DNA from: Acidobacteriota bacterium
GTDB lineage: Bacteria; Acidobacteriota; Terriglobia; Bryobacterales; Bryobacteraceae
Direction of reading: 5' to 3'
Length of the DNA: 43,497 bases
Assembly: GCA_016870915.1 (NCBI GenBank)
Contig: VFZY01000026.1
Coordinates: forward strand, 1 to 43,497
A program made the position numbers and the translations under genes. Below, piece after piece: positions 1 to 8,210 of the stretch. The notes beneath the pieces were generated by a model, which was not told the DNA's origin, ran no database searches, and saw nothing but the letters and a program-made list of their open reading frames with translations. The number at the start of each line of letters is the position of its first letter. Within the stretch, counting starts at the first letter, position 1.

Positions 1-1
1 T

Positions 2-91
2 GTCAGTGTGCGCCGGATCGTTTTGTCACTGGCGACGAGCTACCCCTGGCAGGCCCAGTTTGCGCAAGTTCACGCGAACCTGCGCTGCTGA
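2..91 (+). CDS. Possible 3' end of an unidentified gene
   Basis: The second frame is open from the left edge to a TGA at 89-91, giving about 29 residues that end in HANLRC. About three quarters of its codons end in G or C, as in the confirmed genes here. No start lies inside the window and no family is recognisable, so this may be the tail of a gene cut by the window edge or chance. Confidence 0.25.
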   Translation, partial: VSVRRIVLSLATSYPWQAQFAQVHANLRC

Positions 92-354
92 AAAAACTGC
101 GTGAAGCAAACACCGGACTTATTCATTCCGCATTTTTGCAGCGGACCGGAGAAGCGCGTATGGACGGCCCATTTTCACCCTTCGGGTGCTCGGAGCGACG
201 GTATGCGGCAGCCATTTTGCCGCAAATTTCTGACCGAGACACCCGCGGAGGATCCGCACGAGTCATTTCGAGCTTGTCCGCGGCGTCAGTTTGGGCTGCG
301 ATCAGATGCCGTGAGAAAAGCGGGCTAATCAAAGAAAAAGGATGGAGAATACGA
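92..354. other. Leader region of the first PEP-CTERM gene
   Basis: No gene is convincing here. A small perfect hairpin (CACCC, TTC loop, GGGTG) sits near 176-188. From about 325 the sequence is homologous to the leader of the second PEP-CTERM gene (from 1012), which shows that the duplication includes the ribosome-binding region. Possible longer reading frames through this stretch lack a ribosome-binding site and contradict the signal-peptide start at 355. Confidence 0.5.
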
Positions 355-840
355 ATGAGAAAACTGATGATGATGGCCGCGCTCGCCTCGGCCGCCTATG
401 CTGGTCCCATCTCTGTGGGTGGTGGCTGGGAATCGTTTACCTTCGGAGACGTCGGCAGCGGAGCTTCCGGCAACCCCTACACGTTCACGGCGCTTGGTAA
501 CGTCGTGCTGAAGGTGACCGATGCATTCCTTTCGGGCGACCGTTTTGAGGTCTTCGTGAATGCCGTGTCCGCCGGCGAGACGTCGGCCCCTGGCAGCCAG
601 GGCGACCAGATTGGCGACAACTACGACGGCGCGTTTGCGGATGCCCGCTGGAGCAGCGGCATGTGGATGCTGGGTCCGGGCAACTATTCGGTCGATATCG
701 TCACCACGGCTTCCCCGTTCGGTGGCGGCGGCGCGGCTCTCCGGGTTGACGATAAGGTGAATCCGGTTCCCGAGCCGCCCACCTACGCGTTGTTTGTCAG
801 CGGTATCGCGGCAGCGCTCGCGTTCCGCCGCCGGAAGTAG
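355..840 (+). CDS. PEP-CTERM sorting domain protein, copy 1
   Basis: A 161-residue exported protein. The ATG at 355 is preceded by GGAG seven bases upstream and begins a short signal peptide (MRKLMMMAALASAAYA, likely cleavage after AYA). The C-terminus carries a VPEP motif, a hydrophobic segment of about 16 residues and a terminal RRRK, the tripartite PEP-CTERM signal. Proteins of this type are cut and anchored or released at the envelope by an exosortase, which must be encoded elsewhere. The mature part is glycine-rich and predicted beta-rich; its function is unknown. It is the first of a tandem pair about 88% identical by eye, each copy followed by its own terminator. Confidence 0.88.
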   Translation: MRKLMMMAALASAAYAGPISVGGGWESFTFGDVGSGASGNPYTFTALGNVVLKVTDAFLSGDRFEVFVNAVSAGETSAPGSQGDQIGDNYDGAFADARWSSGMWMLGPGNYSVDIVTTASPFGGGGAALRVDDKVNPVPEPPTYALFVSGIAAALAFRRRK

Positions 841-869
841 ACAAAGAGTCGAGATTCTGACTGAACTTG

Positions 870-896
870 AAGCCGGAGGCACCACGCCTCCGGCTT
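870..896 (+). terminator. Rho-independent-type terminator after PEP-CTERM copy 1
   Basis: Perfect 11-bp inverted repeat (AAGCCGGAGGC / GCCTCCGGCTT) with a 5-nt loop, 29 bases after the stop codon. The run of T afterwards is short (CGGCTTTT), so termination may be incomplete. The same hairpin recurs after copy 2. Confidence 0.7.
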
Positions 897-1044
897 CGGC
901 TTTTGTGGGACACCATCGGGAATACCAGTACCAAAGCAGTAGAAAAAAGCAGTACAACATCATACACTTTCGTGGCGCGGTGTGATACCCTGTGCACTTC
1001 AGGCCCTCTGCCTAATCGAAGAAAAAGGAACTTGGAGAAAACAC

Positions 1045-1530
1045 GTGAGAAAACTGATGATGATGGCGGCGCTCGCCTCGGCCGCCTATGCAGGTCCCAT
1101 AGCGGTGGGTGAGGGATGGGTAGAGTTTGGCTTTGATGACGTCGGTAGCCCAGCTTCCGGCAACCCCTACACGTTCACGGCGCTTGGCAGCGTCGTGCTG
1201 AAGGTGACCGATGCATTCCTTTCGGGCGACCGTTTTGAGGTCTTCGTGAATGCCGTGTCCGCCGGCGAGACGTCGGCGCCAGGCAACGTGGGGGACCAGA
1301 TTGGCGGCGACTTCGACGGCGCGTTTGCGGATGCCCGCTGGAGCAGCGGCATGTGGATGCTGGGTCCGGGCAACTATTCGATCGATATCTTTACTACAGT
1401 GTCCCCGCACGGTGGTGGTACCGCGGCTCTCCGGGTTGACGATGAGGTGAACCCGGTTCCCGAGCCGTCCACCTACGCGTTGTTTGTCAGCGGTATCGCG
1501 GCAGCGCTCGCGTTCCGCCGCCGGAAGTAG
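1045..1530 (+). CDS. PEP-CTERM sorting domain protein, copy 2
   Basis: The second of the tandem pair, also 161 residues and without insertions or deletions relative to copy 1. The start is the GTG at 1045, aligned with the ATG of copy 1 and preceded by GGAG seven bases upstream; an in-frame ATG at 982 would add 21 residues before the signal peptide and is less likely. Signal peptide, VPEPS motif, hydrophobic segment and RRRK tail are conserved. About 20 residues differ from copy 1, clustered at 20-37, 74-84, 117-130 and near the PEP motif, while the blocks between them are identical even at nucleotide level. It probably has a related envelope or surface role; the ligand is unknown. Confidence 0.87.
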   Translation: MRKLMMMAALASAAYAGPIAVGEGWVEFGFDDVGSPASGNPYTFTALGSVVLKVTDAFLSGDRFEVFVNAVSAGETSAPGNVGDQIGGDFDGAFADARWSSGMWMLGPGNYSIDIFTTVSPHGGGTAALRVDDEVNPVPEPSTYALFVSGIAAALAFRRRK

Positions 1531-1559
1531 ACAAAGAGTCGAAGTCCCAACTACACTTG

Positions 1560-1588
1560 AAGCCGGAGGCCCTGAAAGCCTCCGGCTT
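1560..1588 (+). terminator. Terminator after PEP-CTERM copy 2
   Basis: The same 11-bp stem as at 870-896 with a 7-nt loop (CCTGAAA), followed by TGTTCGTTTC. It separates the PEP-CTERM pair from the acylase gene starting at 1626. Confidence 0.7.
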
Positions 1589-1625
1589 TGTTCGTTTCGG
1601 GATACTCACCGCGGAGAACCCCAAG

Positions 1626-3902
1626 ATGGCCTCATTTCAATCCAAGACTGGAACTTCCGGACCGGGTTCAGCTGCCGGTCAGCGCCGCACCATTGGCCTG
1701 ACGCTGCTTCTCGCGCTGGCGCCGGTGCTTCCGGCCGCCGAGACGGTGACGGTGAAGGGGTTGAAGCAGCCCGTAGAAATCCTGCGTGACCGGTGGGGTG
1801 TACCGCATATCTATGCGGCCAACGACAGCGACCTTTTCTTCGCCCAGGGCTACCTGGCCGCGCGCGACCGGCTTTTCCAACTGGACCTCTGGCGGCGCCA
1901 GGGCACGGGCCGGCTGGCTGAGGTTCTTGGCCCTGTGGCGGTCAACCGCGACCGCATTGCGCGTCTGGTGCGGTACCGGGGCAATTGGGACGCCGAGTGG
2001 AGCAGCTATTCGCCCGACACCCGGGCGATCGCCGTGGCCTTTACCAGCGGCATCAATGCCTACATCGACTCCCTGCGCGGCCGGCGCACCATTGAGTTCG
2101 AAGCGGCCGGCTTCGACCCTGGCAAGTGGCAGCCCGAAGACGTGGTGGCGCGTGTGGCCGGCCTGCTGATGACCCGCAACATTCCGAGCGAAGTGCAGCG
2201 GTCGCTCGATACCGCGCGTTTCGGCGTGGACACCGTGCAGCGCCTGATGCCGCCGGATCCGTTCCTCAAGCTGGAGGTTCCGCGCGGCCTGAATCTGGCC
2301 GACATCCGGCAGGAGATCCTGAAGGACTACAATGACGCCCTGGCGTTTGCGCGGTTCCCGGACCAGGGGTCGAACAACTGGGTGATGCACGGCTCGATGA
2401 CGGCGACGGGCAAACCGTTGCTGGCCAACGATCCGCACCGGCCGATCCTGAACCCGTCGCTGAGAAAGACCGTGCATCTGGTGGCCCCGGGATGGAACGC
2501 CATCGGCGCCGGGGAGCCGGCCCTGCCCGGAGTCTCGACCGGGCACAACGAAGAGGTGGCCTGGGGCTATACGATCGTTGGAATTGATCAGAACGACCTG
2601 TACGTGGAGAAGATCAACCCGGCCAATCCCGGGGAGTACCTGGACCGCGGGCAGTGGCGAAGGTTCGAAACGGAGACGCAGCGGATCGAGGTGAAGGGGG
2701 AGGCTCCGCGGACGGTGGAACTGAGGTATACCCACCATGGCCCGGTGATTTATGAGGATCGTGCCCGGAACCGGGCGTATGCCCTGAAGTGGGTGGGCAC
2801 GGAGCCGGGTACGGCGGGCTACCTGGCTGGCTTGGCCATGTCGCGCGCCCGGAACTGGAGCGAGTTCAAGGGTGCGCTGGACCGTCACAAGGTGCCCAGC
2901 CTCAATTTCGTCTACGCCGACAGGGCGGGGAACATCGGCTGGGTGCCGCGCGGGCTGACGCCCATCCGCACGGCAGGCGCCGGCCTCTACCCGGTGCCCG
3001 GCGACACGGGCGAGTATGAATGGAAGGGCTTTCTCACGCTCGATCAGCACCCGCAGAAGTTCAATCCGCCGGAGCAGTGGATCGGCACGGCGAACCACAA
3101 CATTCTGCCCGCCGGGTACCCGCATAGGATGAGCCATGAATGGGCGCAGCCCTGGCGCTACGACCGGATCCGGGAGATGGTGGCCGCCCAGAAGGACCGT
3201 AAGTTCACCGTGGACGACTTCATCCGGATGCAACAGGATGTAACGTCGCTGCCGGCGCGGCGCCTTCAGGGGATCCTGCGCAAATGGGACCCGGAGGGGA
3301 ATGCCGCGGCCGCCGGGGTGCGGCAGCGCCTGTTGGCGTGGGACGCCCGTCTGATGGCCGATTCGGTGGAAGCGACGCTGTTTGAGGCGTGGCTGGCGAA
3401 GCTTCCGGCGGCGGTTTTCCCGGAGGCCTACGCGGCGCGGGTACCTCTCGACCGCTTGTTTGGGGAACTGGAAGCACGTCCCAATCCCAAGGCTCTGGCG
3501 GCGGCTCTGGATGCCGCTCTCAAGGACCTGGAGAAGCGGCTGGGAGCCGACCGCGCGCAGTGGCAGTGGGGCAAGCTGCACACCATCATCTTTCGGCATC
3601 CATCGGGCCGGAAGGCGTTTGACCGGGGTCCGGTGGCGCGGCCCGGTGACGGGAATACGGTGAATTCCACCAGCGGGACCGGGTTCGTTCAGACCAACGG
3701 AGCCTCCTACCGCCACATCATGGATCTGGCGGACTGGGACCGTTCCGTGGTGACCAACGTTCCGGGAGAGAGCGGAGACCCGGCGAGCCCCTACTACTCG
3801 AACCTGGTCGACATGTGGGCCGCGGGGCAGTATCACCCGCTGCCGTACTCGCGCAAGGCCGTGGAAGCGGCGACGGCCGAGAAGATCCTGCTGAAGCCGT
3901 AG
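1626..3902 (+). CDS. Penicillin acylase family protein (Ntn hydrolase)
   Basis: A 758-residue secreted amidohydrolase precursor. The ATG at 1626 follows GGAG with a 9-nt gap and gives a signal peptide (hydrophobic core about residues 24-36). Family landmarks are the early RWGVPHIYA block, a propeptide region, and the GSNNWV motif whose Ser249 would become the N-terminal nucleophile after autocatalytic cleavage. Further along are a conserved TGHNEEVAWG block and an NHN motif near the end of the beta subunit. These enzymes act in the periplasm or outside the cell on N-acyl bonds such as acyl-homoserine lactones, lipopeptides or beta-lactams; the substrate cannot be read from the sequence. The length is typical. 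It stands alone after a terminator. Confidence 0.9.
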   Translation: MASFQSKTGTSGPGSAAGQRRTIGLTLLLALAPVLPAAETVTVKGLKQPVEILRDRWGVPHIYAANDSDLFFAQGYLAARDRLFQLDLWRRQGTGRLAEVLGPVAVNRDRIARLVRYRGNWDAEWSSYSPDTRAIAVAFTSGINAYIDSLRGRRTIEFEAAGFDPGKWQPEDVVARVAGLLMTRNIPSEVQRSLDTARFGVDTVQRLMPPDPFLKLEVPRGLNLADIRQEILKDYNDALAFARFPDQGSNNWVMHGSMTATGKPLLANDPHRPILNPSLRKTVHLVAPGWNAIGAGEPALPGVSTGHNEEVAWGYTIVGIDQNDLYVEKINPANPGEYLDRGQWRRFETETQRIEVKGEAPRTVELRYTHHGPVIYEDRARNRAYALKWVGTEPGTAGYLAGLAMSRARNWSEFKGALDRHKVPSLNFVYADRAGNIGWVPRGLTPIRTAGAGLYPVPGDTGEYEWKGFLTLDQHPQKFNPPEQWIGTANHNILPAGYPHRMSHEWAQPWRYDRIREMVAAQKDRKFTVDDFIRMQQDVTSLPARRLQGILRKWDPEGNAAAAGVRQRLLAWDARLMADSVEATLFEAWLAKLPAAVFPEAYAARVPLDRLFGELEARPNPKALAAALDAALKDLEKRLGADRAQWQWGKLHTIIFRHPSGRKAFDRGPVARPGDGNTVNSTSGTGFVQTNGASYRHIMDLADWDRSVVTNVPGESGDPASPYYSNLVDMWAAGQYHPLPYSRKAVEAATAEKILLKP

Positions 3903-4274
3903 GGCATCTGGGGAACCGCCCCAAAAGGGACTCGATCCGGCTTTCGCTCCGTTGCGTGGTTGCGGATGCTTGGAGCCGCGCCGGAGCGGCCTCCGCGCTT
4001 TACACCTTGGAATAAAATCGCCTCGAATTGGATCTTGCACACCAGATGGCGTGAGAGGATTCTATTCCGGCGGCCACTCTCATCATGAAGGCCCTCCGGT
4101 ACTGGAACTCAATTGTCGAAACGTTTGAGCGCCGGATTGCACCTAATAGGTGAGGGCATCTTGTATTGAACGCGCAAAAGTTGAACGCGCAGGTTTGACG
4201 TATCGCGCGGCGGCTTTTGCGCTGATTACGGTGGAAGCCGGCACCCAACCAGGCCGCCGGCGGAGGTGAACGAA
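3903..4274. other. Intergenic region with diverged repeat and direct repeats
   Basis: No gene is supported. It holds the diverged palindromic repeat copy at 3929-4000 and a direct repeat TTGAACGCGCA at 4166-4176 and 4181-4191 (period 15 nt), which could be an operator-like site or chance. A good ribosome-binding site (GGAGG, 4262-4266) precedes the next gene. Confidence 0.5.
3929..4000. repeat. Palindromic interspersed repeat, diverged copy A
   Basis: Shares with the copies at 4616 and 4710 the arms GATCCGGC (3934-3941) and GCCGGAGC (3980-3987) around a 38-nt centre, then GGCC, a variable dinucleotide and GCGCT. The left arm has one mismatch, and the centre is only loosely similar to the other two copies. 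Confidence 0.55.
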
Positions 4275-4595
4275 ATGCAGGTACGAATTCAGGTCAGACG
4301 TGCGGATCCGGCGGCCGCGACGCTCTCCGGCGCCCGTGCTCTCGCCCGTTCCATGGTTGGCGTGCTGATGGCGCAGCTTCTGGTTCCGGCATCCCTGGCG
4401 GCGTACGTGTTGGCGCTTTGGAGGCTGGGGTCCGATCTTCAAATGACTGAGACCTTTGCCATCTCGCAGGGTTTCTTCTCGCACTGGCAGGTGTGGCTGG
4501 GGTTGGCCGCCGGCGCTCACGCCGGTTCGGCTTTCCTGGCCCGGCATCGCGACGAAGCGCCCAAGGAAAGCCGGGTCCGCCGGATGGCTGCCTGA
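4275..4595 (+). CDS. Small membrane protein of unknown function
   Basis: A 106-residue protein I do not recognise. The ATG at 4275 has GGAGG eight bases upstream; an in-frame GTG at 4266 would overlap that site. Two hydrophobic segments (about residues 26-50 and 72-91) suggest two membrane spans with a basic C-terminal tail. It is flanked on both sides by palindromic repeats and has no operon partner. Confidence 0.65.
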   Translation: MQVRIQVRRADPAAATLSGARALARSMVGVLMAQLLVPASLAAYVLALWRLGSDLQMTETFAISQGFFSHWQVWLGLAAGAHAGSAFLARHRDEAPKESRVRRMAA

Positions 4596-4615
4596 AGCGC
4601 TCGCTCTTGAAAAGC

Positions 4616-4699
4616 ACGCGCAAGACGGACTGGCTCCGGCTTTCTCTTAAACCGAGTGTTTCTCGATGTTTGGCGCCGCGCCGGAGCGGCCTTTGCGCT
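4616..4699. repeat. Palindromic interspersed repeat, copy B
   Basis: A unit of about 84 bp built as an imperfect palindrome: GCGCAAG at the left edge against CTTTGCGC at the right, and a perfect inner pair GCTCCGGC (4633-4640) / GCCGGAGC (4680-4687) around a 39-nt centre. Directly repeated 94 bp downstream. Confidence 0.8.
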
Positions 4700-4709
4700 C
4701 TTTAGGAAA

Positions 4710-4793
4710 ACGCGCAAGACGGACTCGCTCCGGCTTTCTCTTGAGCCTGGTGTTTCTCGATGTTCGGTACAGCGCCGGAGCGGCCTTTGCGCT
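4710..4793. repeat. Palindromic interspersed repeat, copy C
   Basis: The same unit as copy B at a 94-bp period. The inner arms are GCTCCGGC (4727-4734) and GCCGGAGC (4774-4781), again with exactly 39 nt between them. The centre keeps the block TGTTTCTCGATGTT seen in copy B. Confidence 0.8.
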
Positions 4794-5014
4794 ATTGAGC
4801 AACCGTGCAAGGCATCCCTCCTCCGCCGCGCTGGGGCGACCAATCCCCATCACCTTTCCACAGGGCTCGTCACGACGCCCGGTGAGCAGAGCGGGTAAGT
4901 TCCCGTAACGGACCCTTCGCGGCAGTCACTATCTGACAGCGATTGAAGCCGACAACGGGAGACAGAATTTCCGGCCTCAATCGGCAGATTGACGGACGCC
5001 AAGGAGGTTCCATC

Positions 5015-6730
5015 ATGATCAGCCGCGCTACCCGTTCGGCGATTGCTGCTCCGCTTTGCATCACGCTTTTTCTCAGCGGATGCCGCTCCACCAACACGGC
5101 CCCCGCACTCACGTCCCAGGCAGAGGCGCTTTTGCCGCATCAGATCCCGGGCCGCGACCTGCGAAGGAATCCTCCCGCGGTGCAGACCGCCGAGATGGAG
5201 TTTCTCACGTCCCCGGCTGGCGGTAACAATGCCCGCCTTACTGTGCGCTTCGGTCCCGGCGAGGGTGTGCCCGCCCAGTTCCAGACGAATCTAGAGGATA
5301 AGCTGGTCACGTTGCGGGACGATGGCCAACAGGGCGATGAGAAGGGCGGCGATGGCATCCATACAGCCCTCATCCAGGCGAACCTCGATGACTTCCGGAA
5401 GGGCCTGGCGGCCAACCGCGAGTTCCCGGTGTTCCAGGGCCGCGAGAAGCTGAGGGATACCCTGCGCGAGCGCATTGACCTTCGGGCGGGGGTGAAGTTC
5501 GGTCTGGTGGATGTCGGCGCCGCGGTGACCGCGGATCCCGCGGTATCGCTTATGGTGAGGAACACCGGCGTGGTGGAGGATCCGGCGCGCACCACCAATC
5601 CGTGCACCGGCGCGGGTACGCCGATGGGCAAGTGGACATTCGGGTATCTCATGCAGCAGATCGCCAACCAGCCGGCGACGGGTATCTCCGGCTCCGTGCT
5701 GGCCAAACGCTGGATGAACAAGTTCGCCGTGAGCCAGACCGTGAATGACTTTGTTGCCCCCGCGCGGCCCGGCGTTGGTTCGCAGATTCTCGCCAACTGG
5801 CAGGCGGCGAGCGGCGTGGGGAATGATCTTGATCTGGGCAAGGCCCCCTTCCGTCTGCTGGCGATCGTCAACCGTGTGGACCTTCGGGAAAACGCAGTCT
5901 ATGGCGGCGGCAACGCCGGTGAGCTCAGGTTCGTGTTCGGAGCCCTTAGCTCCTCGTGCGCGCCGCTCCAGTTCACCGTGATCTTCGAGTTCGGGGTGGA
6001 CAAGAGGAGTTGCCAGGCCATCCGGGGCTGGGCTCAACAATGGGCGAACCTGCCGGCGCCGGTGGGCAGCGCGGCTTACAACACGGCGCTCGAGCAACTG
6101 ACCGAACAGGTGGTGCAGGCCGGCGCCTCTCCTTCCAAACCGAACGGAAGCGCTCTCAATCAACTCCGCACCAATGAATTTGTCCTGGCGCCTCAATGGG
6201 AACTGCGCGAATTCCGGATCTTCTCCACGGATTCCGATGCCGGGCACCTGCGCATGGTGACAATCAAGCAGACACCCGATGGGTCACTGCGTACTCCGGT
6301 CAACGTTCCCGTTCGCGACTATGTCAACGCGAACGCGGCTGTCATCAAGATCGACAAGCACACGGTGCCTCTCGATTTTCCGGCAGGCACGCCGTTCCTC
6401 GGTGCCGCAACAAGGTATCCCCCGGGCGCCATTTGGAATCCCGCGGGCATCGCCGACCGTCCGGCGCGCCACCACTTTTCGCTCAACACGTGCGATGGCT
6501 GTCATGCGGGTGAGACCCAGACCGCGTTCACGCATGTGACACCGGCGCCGTTTGGGACAGAAGCGGGACTCTCCGGATTCATGACGGGCATTACGGTAAA
6601 CGATCCGGCCGATGGCATGCCCAGCCGCACGTTCAACGATCTGCAGCGCCGGAAGTTGGATCTGGAAGGCCTGGCGGGCAGCAGTTGCCTGATGGAAATC
6701 ATCAGGCCCAGGCTCACGGCGATCCATTGA
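5015..6730 (+). CDS. Lipoprotein with one CxxCH haem motif
   Basis: A 571-residue lipoprotein. The ATG at 5015 has AAGGAGG seven bases upstream and is followed by a signal peptide ending in the lipobox LSGC (Cys23). Residues about 55-125 contain a DDGQQGDEKGGDGIHTA block that resembles the choice-of-anchor-X type domain of exported proteins. Near the C-terminus CDGCH (493-497) is a single haem c attachment motif, followed by ETQTAFTHV. It may therefore be a membrane-anchored periplasmic monohaem protein, but the haem could also be absent. No named family is certain and no redox partner lies next to it. It is convergent with the minus-strand operon that ends at 6799. Confidence 0.8.
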   Translation: MISRATRSAIAAPLCITLFLSGCRSTNTAPALTSQAEALLPHQIPGRDLRRNPPAVQTAEMEFLTSPAGGNNARLTVRFGPGEGVPAQFQTNLEDKLVTLRDDGQQGDEKGGDGIHTALIQANLDDFRKGLAANREFPVFQGREKLRDTLRERIDLRAGVKFGLVDVGAAVTADPAVSLMVRNTGVVEDPARTTNPCTGAGTPMGKWTFGYLMQQIANQPATGISGSVLAKRWMNKFAVSQTVNDFVAPARPGVGSQILANWQAASGVGNDLDLGKAPFRLLAIVNRVDLRENAVYGGGNAGELRFVFGALSSSCAPLQFTVIFEFGVDKRSCQAIRGWAQQWANLPAPVGSAAYNTALEQLTEQVVQAGASPSKPNGSALNQLRTNEFVLAPQWELREFRIFSTDSDAGHLRMVTIKQTPDGSLRTPVNVPVRDYVNANAAVIKIDKHTVPLDFPAGTPFLGAATRYPPGAIWNPAGIADRPARHHFSLNTCDGCHAGETQTAFTHVTPAPFGTEAGLSGFMTGITVNDPADGMPSRTFNDLQRRKLDLEGLAGSSCLMEIIRPRLTAIH

Positions 6731-6798
6731 CACCTCAGTTGAACCGGCGACTTAGCCGGGAACCGGGACGGAGGGAGTCCGGTAGTGGCCGTACGCGG

Positions 6799-8190
6799 TT
6801 ACTGTTCGTCGCCGTCGTCGTCCGCCAGACTGAAATCGAAGACGGGATCTTTGCCGGAGAGCATCATGCGCTGGTTGAGGGCCACCATCACCATGTGCTC
6901 CTCGTCTTCGGTGAGTCCTTGTGCTTCCTGCTCGATCTTGTTGAGCAGGGACCGCATGCGGCTGGCGGAAAGATCGGAGGGTGCGCACAGGGCGTAGGCG
7001 AACAGCGCGTCTTCGCGAAGCTCTTCGTGGTTGAAGAGCTTGCGGAGCCGCACGGTTTCGCCGCGCAGGCCGCAATAGCCGATGCCGAAGAGACTGGCCC
7101 GCCGGACGCTGAGATCCGCGTCGTCCACATACTTCAGAAACTCGGGCGCGAACGACTTGTCGAGCGAATTCCACATGGCGTTGAGCGCCCGGGCCCGCGT
7201 GGCGGGATCCTCCGCGAAGCGATACATGAGTGCCCGGATGGGGGCTTCGCCTGAATCCTCGGCCAGGCAGAAGAGGGCACCCAGACGTTCGTCCACGGGG
7301 GCGGCTTCATCGAACACGATGGCACGGGCGGCTTTCTGTACCCGCTCGTCTTCCGAAGAGTCGGCCAGGCTGTGCCAGGCGCGGGTCCGGACGGAGATCT
7401 CCGGGTCGGATTGGGCCAACTCGATGATGCGGGTGAGGATGTGGTCAGGCAGGTCTTCGAGCTTGAGGGAGGCGACCGCGGCCTCACGATAGTCGGCGGC
7501 GGAGAGACCGAGCATCGCCTCGCGTTCCTGGAGCGTGAGGCTGTCGAGGACCGGGACGAGTTCTTCTTCGTACTCGGCCAGCCAGTCGAAGGCCGGCGGA
7601 GGAACATCGGGCGGACGGCCAAGCTGGCTGAGGGCGTGCTTGAGGTCCGGGTCTTCCGGCTCCGATTCCAGCATGGCGAGCAGAGCCGGGCGGGCCGCGG
7701 GATCGCCGTGGAGCCCGATGGCGATGGCGCCCTGGCTCATGTCGAACTCAAGGTGGTCGCAAAGGATCTGAAGGACACGCTTGTCGGGCACCCGGAGCGC
7801 CGCGAGGATGAAAACCACATCGGCGGATGCGTACTCGTCGTCGATCTCGTTGTAGAGAGCCAGCATCGGCTCCAGGGCCGCGGGCCCGTGGTCAACGATG
7901 GCTTCGATGAGTTCCTCGGGGACCTCCTCGGGATCCTGACGCAGGATGGCGGTGAAGACTTCGAGCGCTTCCGGGGACTTGTAGTGCCGGAAGAGAAAGA
8001 TGAGGTCGATGCCGATGGACTGCCAGCCGTCCTGTCCGAAAAACTCAAGGGCGCCGGCGATCACTTCTTCCCGGGGCCGGGCGAGAATCTGCCGGATAAC
8101 GCGGCGGTCCAGCGCAAGGTGATCCACCGCGACGGTGTCCAGAATGTCCTTGATGCCGGCGCCCGCCAGGTTGTTTGGATCGAGGAACAC
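6799..8190 (-). CDS. HEAT-repeat protein
   Basis: A 463-residue cytoplasmic protein with no signal peptide. It is made of degenerate helical repeats of about 30-40 residues, acidic overall, of the HEAT/Armadillo kind, with phrases such as ISVRTRAWHSLADS and LSVRRASLFGIGYCG. Such scaffolds bind proteins or nucleic acids; no catalytic motif is seen. The GTG start at 8190 has GGAGG about five bases upstream. It is the last gene of the ribosomal-protein operon, 20 nt after the SDR gene, so it is probably co-transcribed. Its role in that operon is unknown. Confidence 0.75.
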   Translation of the reverse strand: MFLDPNNLAGAGIKDILDTVAVDHLALDRRVIRQILARPREEVIAGALEFFGQDGWQSIGIDLIFLFRHYKSPEALEVFTAILRQDPEEVPEELIEAIVDHGPAALEPMLALYNEIDDEYASADVVFILAALRVPDKRVLQILCDHLEFDMSQGAIAIGLHGDPAARPALLAMLESEPEDPDLKHALSQLGRPPDVPPPAFDWLAEYEEELVPVLDSLTLQEREAMLGLSAADYREAAVASLKLEDLPDHILTRIIELAQSDPEISVRTRAWHSLADSSEDERVQKAARAIVFDEAAPVDERLGALFCLAEDSGEAPIRALMYRFAEDPATRARALNAMWNSLDKSFAPEFLKYVDDADLSVRRASLFGIGYCGLRGETVRLRKLFNHEELREDALFAYALCAPSDLSASRMRSLLNKIEQEAQGLTEDEEHMVMVALNQRMMLSGKDPVFDFSLADDDGDEQ

Positions 8191-8210
8191 GAGCCCTCCG
8201 TGGGGAGTGA

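Larger units (their letters stand above)
4596..5014. other. Intergenic region with two tandem repeats
   Basis: It holds repeat copies B and C (4616-4793). The following 220 bases show no recognisable riboswitch or gene; the end is the ribosome-binding site AAGGAGG (5001-5007) of the lipoprotein gene. Open frames crossing 4456-4900 merely translate the repeat. Confidence 0.5.

Noticed and set aside
136-354. N-terminal extension of PEP-CTERM copy 1 from an upstream ATG
   Set aside because: It would put 73 unrelated residues before a clear signal peptide, and the ribosome-binding site and homology with copy 2 support the start at 355.
1668-4040. A 790-codon open frame on the minus strand opposite the acylase gene
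   Set aside because: It mirrors the real gene; GC-rich codons leave few stops on the complementary strand. It has low-complexity Arg/Pro/His-rich sequence and no domain motif.
4456-4900. Several short frames within the repeat cluster
   Set aside because: Their translations repeat with the 94-bp unit (such as LRLSLxPxVSRC) and exist in both strands, so they reflect the DNA repeat.
4860-5000. Possible riboswitch upstream of the haem lipoprotein
   Set aside because: No aptamer core (c-di-GMP, cobalamin or others) could be matched convincingly by eye.
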